From Roseburia sp. (GTDB taxonomy: Bacteria > Bacillota > Clostridia > Lachnospirales > Lachnospiraceae): 6,167 nucleotides of DNA. The position numbers and the translations under genes were made by a program. Positions 1-5,526 of the stretch are shown piece by piece; positions within the stretch are counted from its first letter, which is position 1; each line of letters starts with the position of its first letter. The stretch lies in NCBI GenBank assembly GCA_017626625.1, contig JAGAIK010000252.1, positions 1-6,167 on the forward strand. Direction: 5' to 3'. The notes under the pieces are model-generated. The model saw only the letters and a list, made by a program, of their open reading frames with translations, was not told where the DNA came from and did no database searches.

Positions 1-791
1 CAGACATAGGAGATAGTTTGGATTTAGGAGACATTCCAGACATAGGAGATACTTCGAATTTAGGAGATATTCTGGATTTAGGAAATAGTGTTGATTTGGG
101 AGACATTTCAGACACAGAAGGTAGTTCAGACACAGAAGATACTTCAGATTTAGAAGATGGTGTTAGCTTAGAAGACAGTGTTGATTTGGGAGACATTTCA
201 GACATAGGAGATAGTTTGGATTTAGGAGATATTCCGGATATAGGAGAGGTTTCGGATTTAGAGGAAATTCCAAGTCTGGGAGACAGCGTGCTTGAAACAA
301 CGGAAGCGACAGAAGAACCCCTATCTGCCGCCGAGCCAATCATAGAGGAGTTGCTTCCCGCCGACCAAATAATGGAGGAAGCGACAGAAGAGCCGTTATC
401 TGCCGAAGAACCAATCATAGAGGAACTGCCTCCCGTTGAACCAATGATGGAGGAGCTGACAGAAGAGCCAATCACCGGGGAAACGACAGCAGAAGAGGAA
501 AGCTCCCTTATAGATGATATTCTGAAAGATATCTCCAATTTGGAAAATACGTTAGGTTTGGGAGATATTCCAAGTGCAGGAGAAGATATATATGAAGAAT
601 CCAAAGTAGTGGAAGAACCGTCCTCTGAGGAGGAACCGTCTCCTGCCGAAGAGTCGGCGGAAGAAGAACAGCCTGTCGCTGACCAGATGGTAGAAGAACC
701 GGAACAAAAACCAGAACCACAGCCGGAAGTGGTAAATCCAAATAAAATTATGACCCCTGATGAGATTGCAGCACTGATAGCAAACTTATAA
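1..791 (+). CDS. Acidic hexapeptide-repeat protein, C-terminal part (5' end outside window)
   Basis: Function is not recognised. The reading frame is open to the left edge (first full codon at 3), so a TTG at 18 is probably an internal Leu codon, not the start. Residue numbers here count from that TTG. Residues 1-90 are 15 hexads without an indel, consensus x-D-L/I-G-D-I/S/T. Residues 97-146 are two 25-residue Glu/Pro-rich repeats beginning A-T-E-E-P-L-S, followed by a partial third copy. Residues 160-195 are a less repetitive stretch with one degenerate hexad (LGLGDI). Next comes an E/P-rich linker (about 196-239), then a conserved-looking tail NPNKIMTPDEIAALIANL. Asp and Glu dominate, aromatic residues are almost absent, and no Cys or membrane segment is seen. 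The tail resembles the FliM/FliY N-terminal peptide (LSQxEIDALL), which is only a hint of a docking role. It could be a cytoplasmic scaffold or a surface protein; the missing N-terminus would decide. The TAA stop is at 789-791, facing pepT. Confidence 0.8.
   Translation, partial: DIGDSLDLGDIPDIGDTSNLGDILDLGNSVDLGDISDTEGSSDTEDTSDLEDGVSLEDSVDLGDISDIGDSLDLGDIPDIGEVSDLEEIPSLGDSVLETTEATEEPLSAAEPIIEELLPADQIMEEATEEPLSAEEPIIEELPPVEPMMEELTEEPITGETTAEEESSLIDDILKDISNLENTLGLGDIPSAGEDIYEESKVVEEPSSEEEPSPAEESAEEEQPVADQMVEEPEQKPEPQPEVVNPNKIMTPDEIAALIANL
3..287 (+). repeat. 18-bp coding tandem repeat (hexapeptide array)
   Basis: At least 15 complete 18-bp units encode hexads such as LDLGDI, PDIGDT, VDLGDI and SDIGDS, always in phase. 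The array continues to the left edge. Higher-order copies are visible. Bases 1-49 and 199-247 match at 46 of 49 positions and lie 198 bp (11 units) apart. Bases around 91-114 and 181-204 are identical and 90 bp (5 units) apart. This pattern indicates growth by internal duplication of blocks of units. Confidence 0.9.
306..494 (+). repeat. 75-bp coding direct repeat, two full copies and one partial
   Basis: Copies at 306-380 and 381-455 each encode 25 residues of the pattern A-T-E-E-P-L-S-A-x-E-P-I-I-E-E-L. A decayed third copy from 456 begins L-T-E-E-P-I. The copies differ at many third positions but share stretches such as ccaatcatagaggag/a, so this is a true DNA duplication and not only shared amino-acid composition. 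Confidence 0.85.
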
Positions 792-819
792 TGGCAAAAA
801 TAATGAAAAAGGTATACAG

Positions 820-850
820 AAACGGCATAGCCTATAGGGCTATGCCGTTT
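820..850. terminator. Hairpin between convergent genes, probable bidirectional terminator
   Basis: A perfect 13-bp stem pairs 820-832 (aaacggcatagcc) with 838-850 (ggctatgccgttt) around a 5-base loop. It lies between the stop of the acidic repeat gene (791) and pepT. Neither strand has a long uninterrupted T tract: + continues cttcctcct, and - reaches ttttt only about 9 bases later. Termination is therefore likely but not textbook. The last codons and stop of pepT are inside the stem. Confidence 0.65.
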
Positions 851-2069
851 CTTCCTCCTGTGTAATGCGGACGATTTCTTTTACAATCCTTACCGCAGTG
901 TTCATGGCTTCAACGCTGATATGTTCATAGGGACCGTGGAAACCGTAGCCTCCGGTGCCGAGGTTCGGACAGGGAAGTCCCATAAAGCTCAATCTGGCGC
1001 CGTCTGTGCCTCCCCGTACCGGGCGTGAAAGAGGCTCCAAGCCAACGCTTTCAATGGCTTTTCTTGCAATATCCACAACATACTGATTTTTTTCAATAAT
1101 TTCCAACATATTTGAATAGGAATTGTGGATAGTTAAGGTAACTGTGCCGCTGCCGTATTTTTGGTTCATATCCCTTTCTATGGAACGGAGCTTCTCTAAT
1201 CTTTCCTCAAATTTCACCTTGTCATGGTCACGGATAATATAGGATAAGGAAGCGGCTGCCACATCTCCCTGCATATCCGTCAGATGGAAAAAGCCTTCCC
1301 GTCCTTCGGTGTGAGCAGGAGTTTCCGCAGGCGGGAGCAGAGACTGGATTTCACAGGCAACCAGAGCGGCATTGACCATAATATCCTTAGCTTCTCCGGG
1401 ATGGACGTTGACGCCTTTTACGGTAAAAGCTGCACTTGCGGCATTAAAGTTTTCATAAGCCACCTCGCCCTCATAGTCGCCGTCTAAAGTATAGGCAAAA
1501 TCTGCCTTAAAATATTCTAAATCAAATAAATCTGCACCTGCGCCCACCTCTTCGTCCGGTGTAAATCCAATCCAGATATCCCCGTGAGGCATACCGGAGG
1601 CGATGATTTCCTCCACAGCAGTAATAATTTCAGCGATTCCGGCTTTATCATCGGCGCCTAAGAGGGTAGTGCCGTCCGTGGTGATTACCGTGCGCCCTTT
1701 TAAGGAAGCTAAAGTCGGAAAATCCGATGTTTTCAGATAAGTGCCGCTGCCCTTTAGCAGAATATCCTTGCCGTCATAATCAGGAATAATCTGCGGTTTC
1801 ACATGTTCTCCCGGAAAATCCGGCGCCGTATCCATGTGGGAAATGAATCCGACGGCTTTTGTATGTTCCAGACCCGGTGTGGCAGGCAGGAGAGCGTAAA
1901 CATAGCAGTGTTCCGTTAAAATTACTTTTTCTAATCCTAATTCTTTTAATTCCTGTTCTAATGCCTTTGCCAGCTCAAACTGGCGTTCTGTAGAAGGAAT
2001 AACCCCCTTGTCTTCCTCCGATGTGGTGTGGTAAGAGACATATTTTAAAAAACGTTCTTCAACACGCAT
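840..2069 (-). CDS. pepT: Peptidase T (aminotripeptidase, M20 family)
   Basis: Cytoplasmic zinc metallopeptidase that removes the N-terminal residue from tripeptides, the late step of peptide utilisation. The 409-residue length matches known PepT (about 408). Visible family motifs are GFISHMDTAPDF (zinc His78, Asp80), TTLLGADDKAGIAEI (bridging Asp140), TPDEEVG (catalytic Glu173, Glu174), TLDGDYEGE (zinc Asp196), HPGEAKDIMVNA (about 223-234, dimerisation/lid domain), RGGTDGARLSFMGLPCPNLG (352-371) and GFHGPYEH (zinc His378). All expected metal and catalytic residues are present. The ATG at 2069 is preceded by AGGAGG at 2077-2082 with a 7-base gap, which fixes the start. It is transcribed alone, convergent with the acidic repeat gene and divergent from tRNA-Lys. 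I saw only ambiguous promoter candidates upstream. Its final codons (gaa acg gca tag) form part of the terminator stem. Confidence 0.97.
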   Translation of the reverse strand: MRVEERFLKYVSYHTTSEEDKGVIPSTERQFELAKALEQELKELGLEKVILTEHCYVYALLPATPGLEHTKAVGFISHMDTAPDFPGEHVKPQIIPDYDGKDILLKGSGTYLKTSDFPTLASLKGRTVITTDGTTLLGADDKAGIAEIITAVEEIIASGMPHGDIWIGFTPDEEVGAGADLFDLEYFKADFAYTLDGDYEGEVAYENFNAASAAFTVKGVNVHPGEAKDIMVNAALVACEIQSLLPPAETPAHTEGREGFFHLTDMQGDVAAASLSYIIRDHDKVKFEERLEKLRSIERDMNQKYGSGTVTLTIHNSYSNMLEIIEKNQYVVDIARKAIESVGLEPLSRPVRGGTDGARLSFMGLPCPNLGTGGYGFHGPYEHISVEAMNTAVRIVKEIVRITQEEETA

Positions 2070-2199
2070 AATGAAACCTCCTGAAAAATTTTTGGCGTAT
2101 GGTATTTATGAACTTTACACATATATTTACCAATCGCATATAAGATATTAATAAAATAGCACAAAAAATATAAAATTTGAAGATTTTCTTAAAAAATTG

Positions 2200-2228
2200 T
2201 TGCATTTCTTAAAAAAGTATTATATAAT
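2200..2228 (+). promoter_or_regulatory. Promoter of tRNA-Lys
   Basis: TTGCAT at 2200-2205 and a perfect TATAAT at 2223-2228 are separated by 17 bases. The predicted transcription start near 2235 is about 16 bases before the mature tRNA, giving a short 5' leader for RNase P. The surrounding DNA is strongly AT-rich. The -35 box matches the consensus only in TTG. Confidence 0.7.
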
Positions 2229-2250
2229 ATCATTTGTTCACGAAAGACAT

Positions 2251-2323
2251 GCGCCACTAGCTCAGCTGGCAGAGCACCTGACTCTTAATCAGGGTGTCCA
2301 GGGTTCGAACCCCTGGTGGCGCA
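2251..2323 (+). tRNA. tRNA-Lys, anticodon CTT
   Basis: A full 73-base cloverleaf is visible. The acceptor stem is gcgccac/gtggcgc (2251-2257 with 2316-2322) and the discriminator is A2323. The D stem is gctc/gagc, and the anticodon stem is cctga/tcagg with loop ctcttaa. The anticodon CTT at 2284-2286 reads AAG (Lys). The variable loop gtgtc has G at position 46 (base 2296), and the T arm is caggg-ttcgaac-ccctg. CCA is not encoded, since the next bases are tttt, so it must be added by nucleotidyltransferase. G46 in a 5-base variable loop is the target type of TrmB, encoded immediately downstream on the other strand. Confidence 0.97.
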
Positions 2324-2330
2324 TTTTAAA

Positions 2331-2376
2331 GTACCGATTTTGCAGCATTGCGACTGCGGGGTTGGTGCTTTTTTTT
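2331..2376 (+). terminator. Intrinsic terminator of tRNA-Lys
   Basis: The continuous 14-bp stem 2331-2344 with 2355-2368 (gtaccgattttgca against tgcggggttggtgc) is followed by eight T (2369-2376). Six of the pairs are G-U type, including a run of four T:G. The stem is therefore stable only as the + strand transcript; on the - strand these pairs become A/C mismatches. It begins 8 bases after the tRNA. Confidence 0.85.
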
Positions 2377-2399
2377 GCCTTTGCGGGAAAATTGCGCCA

Positions 2400-3038
2400 T
2401 TATCTTGACGCAATCAACTTACAAATCGGATTTCCCTTGGAAGAAAATTTTTCTTCATATTCAGTCATAATATTCCCCTGATTTAAAACTTCATCGTGAT
2501 GTAAATCCCTGGTGCAGGCATCTAAGTGCCAGCCCGCCTCCGGAATCTCCTCCAAAGAAAAAGTAAATAAATCCTGGTTGTCCGTTTTAAACTCCAACTG
2601 CCCTTCTTTTGCCAAAATCTGGTCGTAGCGTTCAAAAAACTGTCTGGAAGTCAGACGTCTTTTGGAATGGCGGTCTTTGGGCCAGGGGTCGGAAAAATTC
2701 AGATAAATCCGTGCCACTTCCTCCTGGTCAAAAACATCTGTTACCTCTGTGGCATCCATACAGACAAAACGCAGGTTAGGCAGAGGGGAAAGCTCCATCT
2801 TCTGTAAGGCACGGAGAAGAACGCTGGAATAACGCTCAATGCCAATATAATTGATATCCGGGTGTGCCGCTGCCATATCCATTAAAAACCGTCCCTTTCC
2901 CATACCAATTTCAATGTGGATAGGTTGGGAGAGGGGGAATACGGATTGCCAGCTGCCCTTTAATGTTTTTGGTTCCTGAATACAATATTCGCTGTTAGCA
3001 ATGGCATCATCGGCACCGGGAATGTTTCGTAATCTCAT
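2400..3038 (-). CDS. trmB: tRNA (guanine-N7-)-methyltransferase TrmB
   Basis: SAM-dependent enzyme that methylates G46 in the variable loop of tRNAs. From ATG 3038 the protein is 212 residues, the usual bacterial length (B. subtilis about 213), and begins MRLRNIPGA, as family members do. Visible motifs are the SAM-binding IEIGMGKGRF (42-51), YIGIE (64-68), CMDATE (93-98), the signature NFSDPWPKDRHSKRRL (114-129), KTDNQ (151-155, substrate site) and TEYEEKF (192-198). The frame stays open upstream to an ATG at 3203. That longer form would add 55 residues without family similarity and would run into the promoter of the divergent gene, so I reject it. The best SD-like sequence (aaagg) is about 14 bases from ATG 3038, further than usual. 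The gene converges on tRNA-Lys and has no convincing terminator of its own. Confidence 0.95.
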   Translation of the reverse strand: MRLRNIPGADDAIANSEYCIQEPKTLKGSWQSVFPLSQPIHIEIGMGKGRFLMDMAAAHPDINYIGIERYSSVLLRALQKMELSPLPNLRFVCMDATEVTDVFDQEEVARIYLNFSDPWPKDRHSKRRLTSRQFFERYDQILAKEGQLEFKTDNQDLFTFSLEEIPEAGWHLDACTRDLHHDEVLNQGNIMTEYEEKFSSKGNPICKLIASR

Positions 3039-3073
3039 GGATAATAACCATACCTTTCTAAAATTTGGGGTTT

Positions 3074-3100
3074 TCCACAATTCATGGATAGGATTGTGGA
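3074..3100. repeat. Inverted repeat in trmB / dacA-like intergenic region
   Basis: TCCACAAT at 3074-3081 and ATTGTGGA at 3093-3100 are perfect inverted copies. On the + strand the stem extends by one T:G and one C:G pair to 10 bp with a 7-base loop. It lies in the trmB leader about 36 bases before the start codon and upstream of the dacA-like promoter. It could be an operator or an RNA hairpin; no T tract follows, so it is not a terminator. Confidence 0.5.
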
Positions 3101-3181
3101 CATAAGGGTATTTTACAATAAAAAAGTGGAAAAAAGTAGCCCTTTTTAAGAAAGTATTAATGAAATTTAAAGGAAAAGAGG

Positions 3182-3210
3182 TTGTGCGTATTTTTTTTTT
3201 CATTTATACT
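3182..3210 (+). promoter_or_regulatory. Promoter of the D,D-carboxypeptidase gene
   Basis: TTGTGC at 3182-3187 and TATACT at 3205-3210 have a 17-base spacer that includes a run of ten T. The predicted start is near 3217, giving a leader of about 23 bases that includes AGGAG at 3227-3231. Confidence 0.65.
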
Positions 3211-3239
3211 GATAATAGTCTTAGCTAGGAGTAATTGAT

Positions 3240-4649
3240 ATGTGGAAAAAAGAAAAATGGAAAGGCATGATTTCAAAGGCGTGCGGTCTGGTAATCAGTG
3301 CCTTATTTATGTTGCAGGGGAGTACTGTGGGAGTTCAGGCGGCGGATTACTGGCCGGAGGGACCGGAAGTGCTATCGCCCAATGCCATTGTGATGGAGCT
3401 TAATTCGGGGACGATTCTCTATGAGAGAAACAGTTTAGAGCAGCATTACCCTGCCAGTATTACAAAGATTATGACCACTCTGGTGGCATTGGAAAATTGC
3501 GATGATTTGAGTGAAATCGTTACATTTTCCGATGAGTCCATTGACAATACCATGGGTTCAGGGATTGCCAGAGATTATGGAGAGCAGATGACCATGGAGC
3601 AGTGTCTCTATGCGGTGATGTTAGAGTCGGCGAACGAGTGCGCTTATGCGGTGGCGGAGCATGTGGGCGGTACAGTGGAAAATTTTGTGAAGCTGATGAA
3701 TGAGAAAGCGGCGGAGCTTGGCTGCCAGAACACTCATTTTGCCAATCCCCATGGGCTTCATGACGAGAGCCATTATACCTGTGCTTACGATATGGCGCTG
3801 ATTTCCAGGGCAGCCTATGAGAACGAGACGTTTCGTATTATCACCGGAACCTCACGTTACACCATTCCACCCACCAATAAGCACGAAGAGCCTACTTTGC
3901 TGCAGAACCATAACGAGATACTTTATCCGCGCAGGGAAACCAAGTATGTCCGCGATTACTGTACCGGAGGAAAAACCGGGTATACGGATGCAGCAAACAG
4001 TACTTTAGTGACTTTTGCGGAAAAAGACGGTTTGACCCTGGTCTGTGTGATTATGAATACCCAGTCCCCAAATCACTGGACCGATACTATTAATTTATTT
4101 GAATATTGTTTTGATAATTTCCAGCTTTTTAATATTGCGGAAAATGAGATGGCTTATTCATCCTCAGAGGAAAAAGCCGCAGATGCTTTGAGTAATAACC
4201 AGCCTTTTGTGGATATAGATAAAACGGCGTGTATCGTGCTTCCAAAAACGGCGGAATTTAAGGATGCTGCTTCGGAGCTTACCTATGAGGATGAGAGCGA
4301 GCAGGTTGCGGGAACCATTTCCTACACCTATGCAGGCAGAGAGGTGGGAAAAGCGGACATTGTAGCTACCGGGGCTAAAATACAGGGATATGTGTTTGAC
4401 AACCAGCAGGAGGAAGAACAGGAAACAGAACAGCAGACGGAGAATAAAGTATCCACTTTCCGTATAAAGCCTGTGACGGTGGTAATCGTTGCGGCAGTGA
4501 TTGTCATTCTGTTAGTGATAGGCTTCTTTGTGAAAAAATTTGCGGACAACTATTATATTATCAAACATAACATGGAGGTGCGCCGCGACCGCAGAACACA
4601 GTTTAAAACCATAAAAAAGAGAAAAAGACGACGTAAAAGACGAAGATAA
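3240..4649 (+). CDS. D-alanyl-D-alanine carboxypeptidase (PBP5/DacA type, peptidase S11)
   Basis: Serine D,D-carboxypeptidase that removes the terminal D-Ala from peptidoglycan stem peptides outside the cell membrane, limiting cross-linking. A signal peptide is visible at residues 1-35: a basic start, a hydrophobic core GLVISALFMLQG, and likely cleavage after VQA or VQAA. Catalytic motifs are S73-I-T-K76 (nucleophile Ser73), S130-A-N132 and K245-T-G247 within YCTGGKTGYT. A PBP5-like C-terminal beta domain follows (about 325-385), then an E/Q-rich linker (389-402). Instead of the usual amphipathic anchor there is a clear membrane helix (411-431), then a tail ending in 12 basic residues of the last 14. 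AGGAG sits 8 bases before the ATG. It is monocistronic, with its own promoter and a strong terminator. It belongs with the dacA/dacB/dacF group, but sequence alone does not decide which, or whether it acts in growth or sporulation. Confidence 0.93.
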   Translation: MWKKEKWKGMISKACGLVISALFMLQGSTVGVQAADYWPEGPEVLSPNAIVMELNSGTILYERNSLEQHYPASITKIMTTLVALENCDDLSEIVTFSDESIDNTMGSGIARDYGEQMTMEQCLYAVMLESANECAYAVAEHVGGTVENFVKLMNEKAAELGCQNTHFANPHGLHDESHYTCAYDMALISRAAYENETFRIITGTSRYTIPPTNKHEEPTLLQNHNEILYPRRETKYVRDYCTGGKTGYTDAANSTLVTFAEKDGLTLVCVIMNTQSPNHWTDTINLFEYCFDNFQLFNIAENEMAYSSSEEKAADALSNNQPFVDIDKTACIVLPKTAEFKDAASELTYEDESEQVAGTISYTYAGREVGKADIVATGAKIQGYVFDNQQEEEQETEQQTENKVSTFRIKPVTVVIVAAVIVILLVIGFFVKKFADNYYIIKHNMEVRRDRRTQFKTIKKRKRRRKRRR

Positions 4650-4662
4650 ATGAATAAGATGT

Positions 4663-4702
4663 AAAAACGACAATATATTTTTGGGATATATTGTCGTTTT
4701 TT
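4663..4702. terminator. Bidirectional intrinsic terminator
   Basis: A 16-bp stem (4663-4678 with 4686-4701) has core acgacaatatat and a 7-base loop ttttggg. An A run opens the stem and a T run closes it (4697-4702), so both strands present a hairpin followed by T. It lies 13 bases after the carboxypeptidase stop and about 32 bases beyond the stop of the convergent gene, serving both. Confidence 0.88.
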
Positions 4703-4734
4703 AGTATTGTAGACATTAGAAAATTGCGTTTAAA

Positions 4735-5247
4735 TTATCTGACAATTAGGCTGTTTAACAGAATTTCCAGTTGGGAGCGGTTTTTAGTATAGAAAATCAA
4801 ACCATTGGAGGTCTGCTGGATGGTTAAATATTTTCCTTTAAAAAGGGAAGAGTTTTCCAATACATGGACGAGGTAGGAACAAAGTTCCCTGTCCGCTTTT
4901 AAAAATAAAGTTTCGTATCCCTCTAAAGAAACGACGGAAGCCTCTGCTTTTTCAAAGAGGGAAATCAGTTCCCGCTCATGGGCGAGCTGTTCCGTGGTCT
5001 TATTGGGGATAAAATATCCGAAATCATCCTTTGGCATATTGAGGGATTTGACAGCGCGCTGTACCTGCTTTGTGAGTGCAGAGGAGGCGGGATAGAGGGA
5101 CTCAAAATAGGACATAAAATCCGCTGCGGAACGGAAATGTTCATTTTTTCCCTTTTCTAAAATTTCAGTCATCAGAATACGACGGATAATGTTCTCGCAG
5201 GTTTCGCGGGAAGGATTTTTCCGCAGAGAAGTTTTGTCTGATTCCAT
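4735..5247 (-). CDS. Putative ArgR-like regulator, divergent
   Basis: 170 residues, close to ArgR/AhrC length (150-170), with a similar two-part layout. Residues 17-81 look like a winged helix: the segment LTKQVQRAVKSLNMPKDDFG lines up with the AhrC stretch VTQATVSRDIKELHLVKV. A linker helix (84-102) follows. Residues 103-168 (V-S-L-E-G-Y-E-T-L-F-L-K ... L-T-I-Q-Q-T-S-N-G-L-I-F-Y-T) match the pattern of the ArgR oligomerisation and arginine-binding domain. Two family hallmarks are altered: the recognition-helix Ser-Arg is Gln-Arg (63-64), and the arginine-binding GTIxGDDT is replaced by YLTIQQTSNG without the two Asp. If it is an ArgR relative, it probably senses something else or nothing. 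GGAGG at 5252-5256 is only 4 bases from the ATG. No other ArgR or arginine gene is visible nearby. The family call rests on pattern reading by eye; the ORF itself is secure. Confidence 0.55.
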   Translation of the reverse strand: MESDKTSLRKNPSRETCENIIRRILMTEILEKGKNEHFRSAADFMSYFESLYPASSALTKQVQRAVKSLNMPKDDFGYFIPNKTTEQLAHERELISLFEKAEASVVSLEGYETLFLKADRELCSYLVHVLENSSLFKGKYLTIQQTSNGLIFYTKNRSQLEILLNSLIVR

Positions 5248-5251
5248 AAAA

Positions 5252-5289
5252 CCTCCAGTCCGGAGCGTCGGCGACGGGGCGAAAGCTCC
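5252..5289 (-). promoter_or_regulatory. Possible SD-sequestering switch in leader of the ArgR-like gene
   Basis: In the - strand RNA, GCUCC (5266-5262) can pair with GGAGC (5289-5285) upstream. Alternatively its CUCC can pair with GGAG of the ribosome binding site (5256-5253) across a 5-base loop. The two pairings exclude each other. An inner CGUC/GACG pair lies within the upstream hairpin. Stems of 4-5 bp are short and could be chance, so this is tentative. Confidence 0.25.
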
Positions 5290-5405
5290 TCCTACTTTGT
5301 TTAACGATAGATATGGTGTCTGCTGAAATTACCTTCAAGGCAGACATACAAATTTAAAAGCTCTTTTTATTTTAGGACAAAAAGTTCGGAAAAGCAACAA
5401 CAGCG

Positions 5406-5434
5406 TTGACAAGCTATTACAAATGCACTATATT
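5406..5434 (+). promoter_or_regulatory. Strong sigma-A-type promoter of the AbiEi-like gene
   Basis: A perfect TTGACA at 5406-5411 and TATATT at 5429-5434 are separated by exactly 17 bases. The predicted start near 5441 leaves an 86-base leader. An inverted repeat TATATT-AAA-AATATA (5429-5443) covers the -10 box and start site. It could be an operator for autoregulation, as AbiEi proteins bind inverted repeats in their own promoters, but it is AT-only and may be chance. Confidence 0.8.
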
Positions 5435-5526
5435 AAAAATATAAATTAATACCGCAATGAATAGTTATAAGCGGAGAAAATATACAGAGATATTTGTAAG
5501 GGGAGCATTTAAGGAAGGAGAAGGAC

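Noticed and set aside
18..20. TTG at 18 as the true start of the acidic protein
   Set aside because: The same repeat pattern continues upstream in frame to the window edge, and no ribosome binding site distinct from the repeat (which itself contains aggaga) is present.
1..287. CRISPR-like or non-coding tandem array
   Set aside because: The 18-bp units abut with no unique spacers and stay in one reading frame, so they are coding repeats.
508..741. Minus-strand ORF of 77 residues
   Set aside because: It lies wholly opposite the acidic repeat gene; its Leu/Pro-rich composition is what the antisense of Glu/Pro codons gives.
2251..2323. tRNA-Lys as an integration (att) site
   Set aside because: No integrase and no repeated copy of the tRNA 3' end is visible in the window.
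2197..2481. Plus-strand ORF across the tRNA gene
   Set aside because: It reads through the tRNA-Lys and its terminator and overlaps the trmB end; there is no ribosome binding site.
3071..3130. DnaA-box-like sequences (ttttccaca at 3071, variants nearby)
   Set aside because: Only near matches to TTATCCACA, no properly spaced cluster, and no dnaA, dnaN or AT-rich unwinding context; an origin is not supported.
5165..5347. Minus-strand ORF of 60 residues overlapping the ArgR-like gene start
   Set aside because: No ribosome binding site precedes its ATG and it overlaps the better-supported gene in another frame.
5452..5474. CCGC...GCGG inverted repeat in the AbiEi-like leader
   Set aside because: Only 4 bp with a 15-base loop and no extension; expected by chance.
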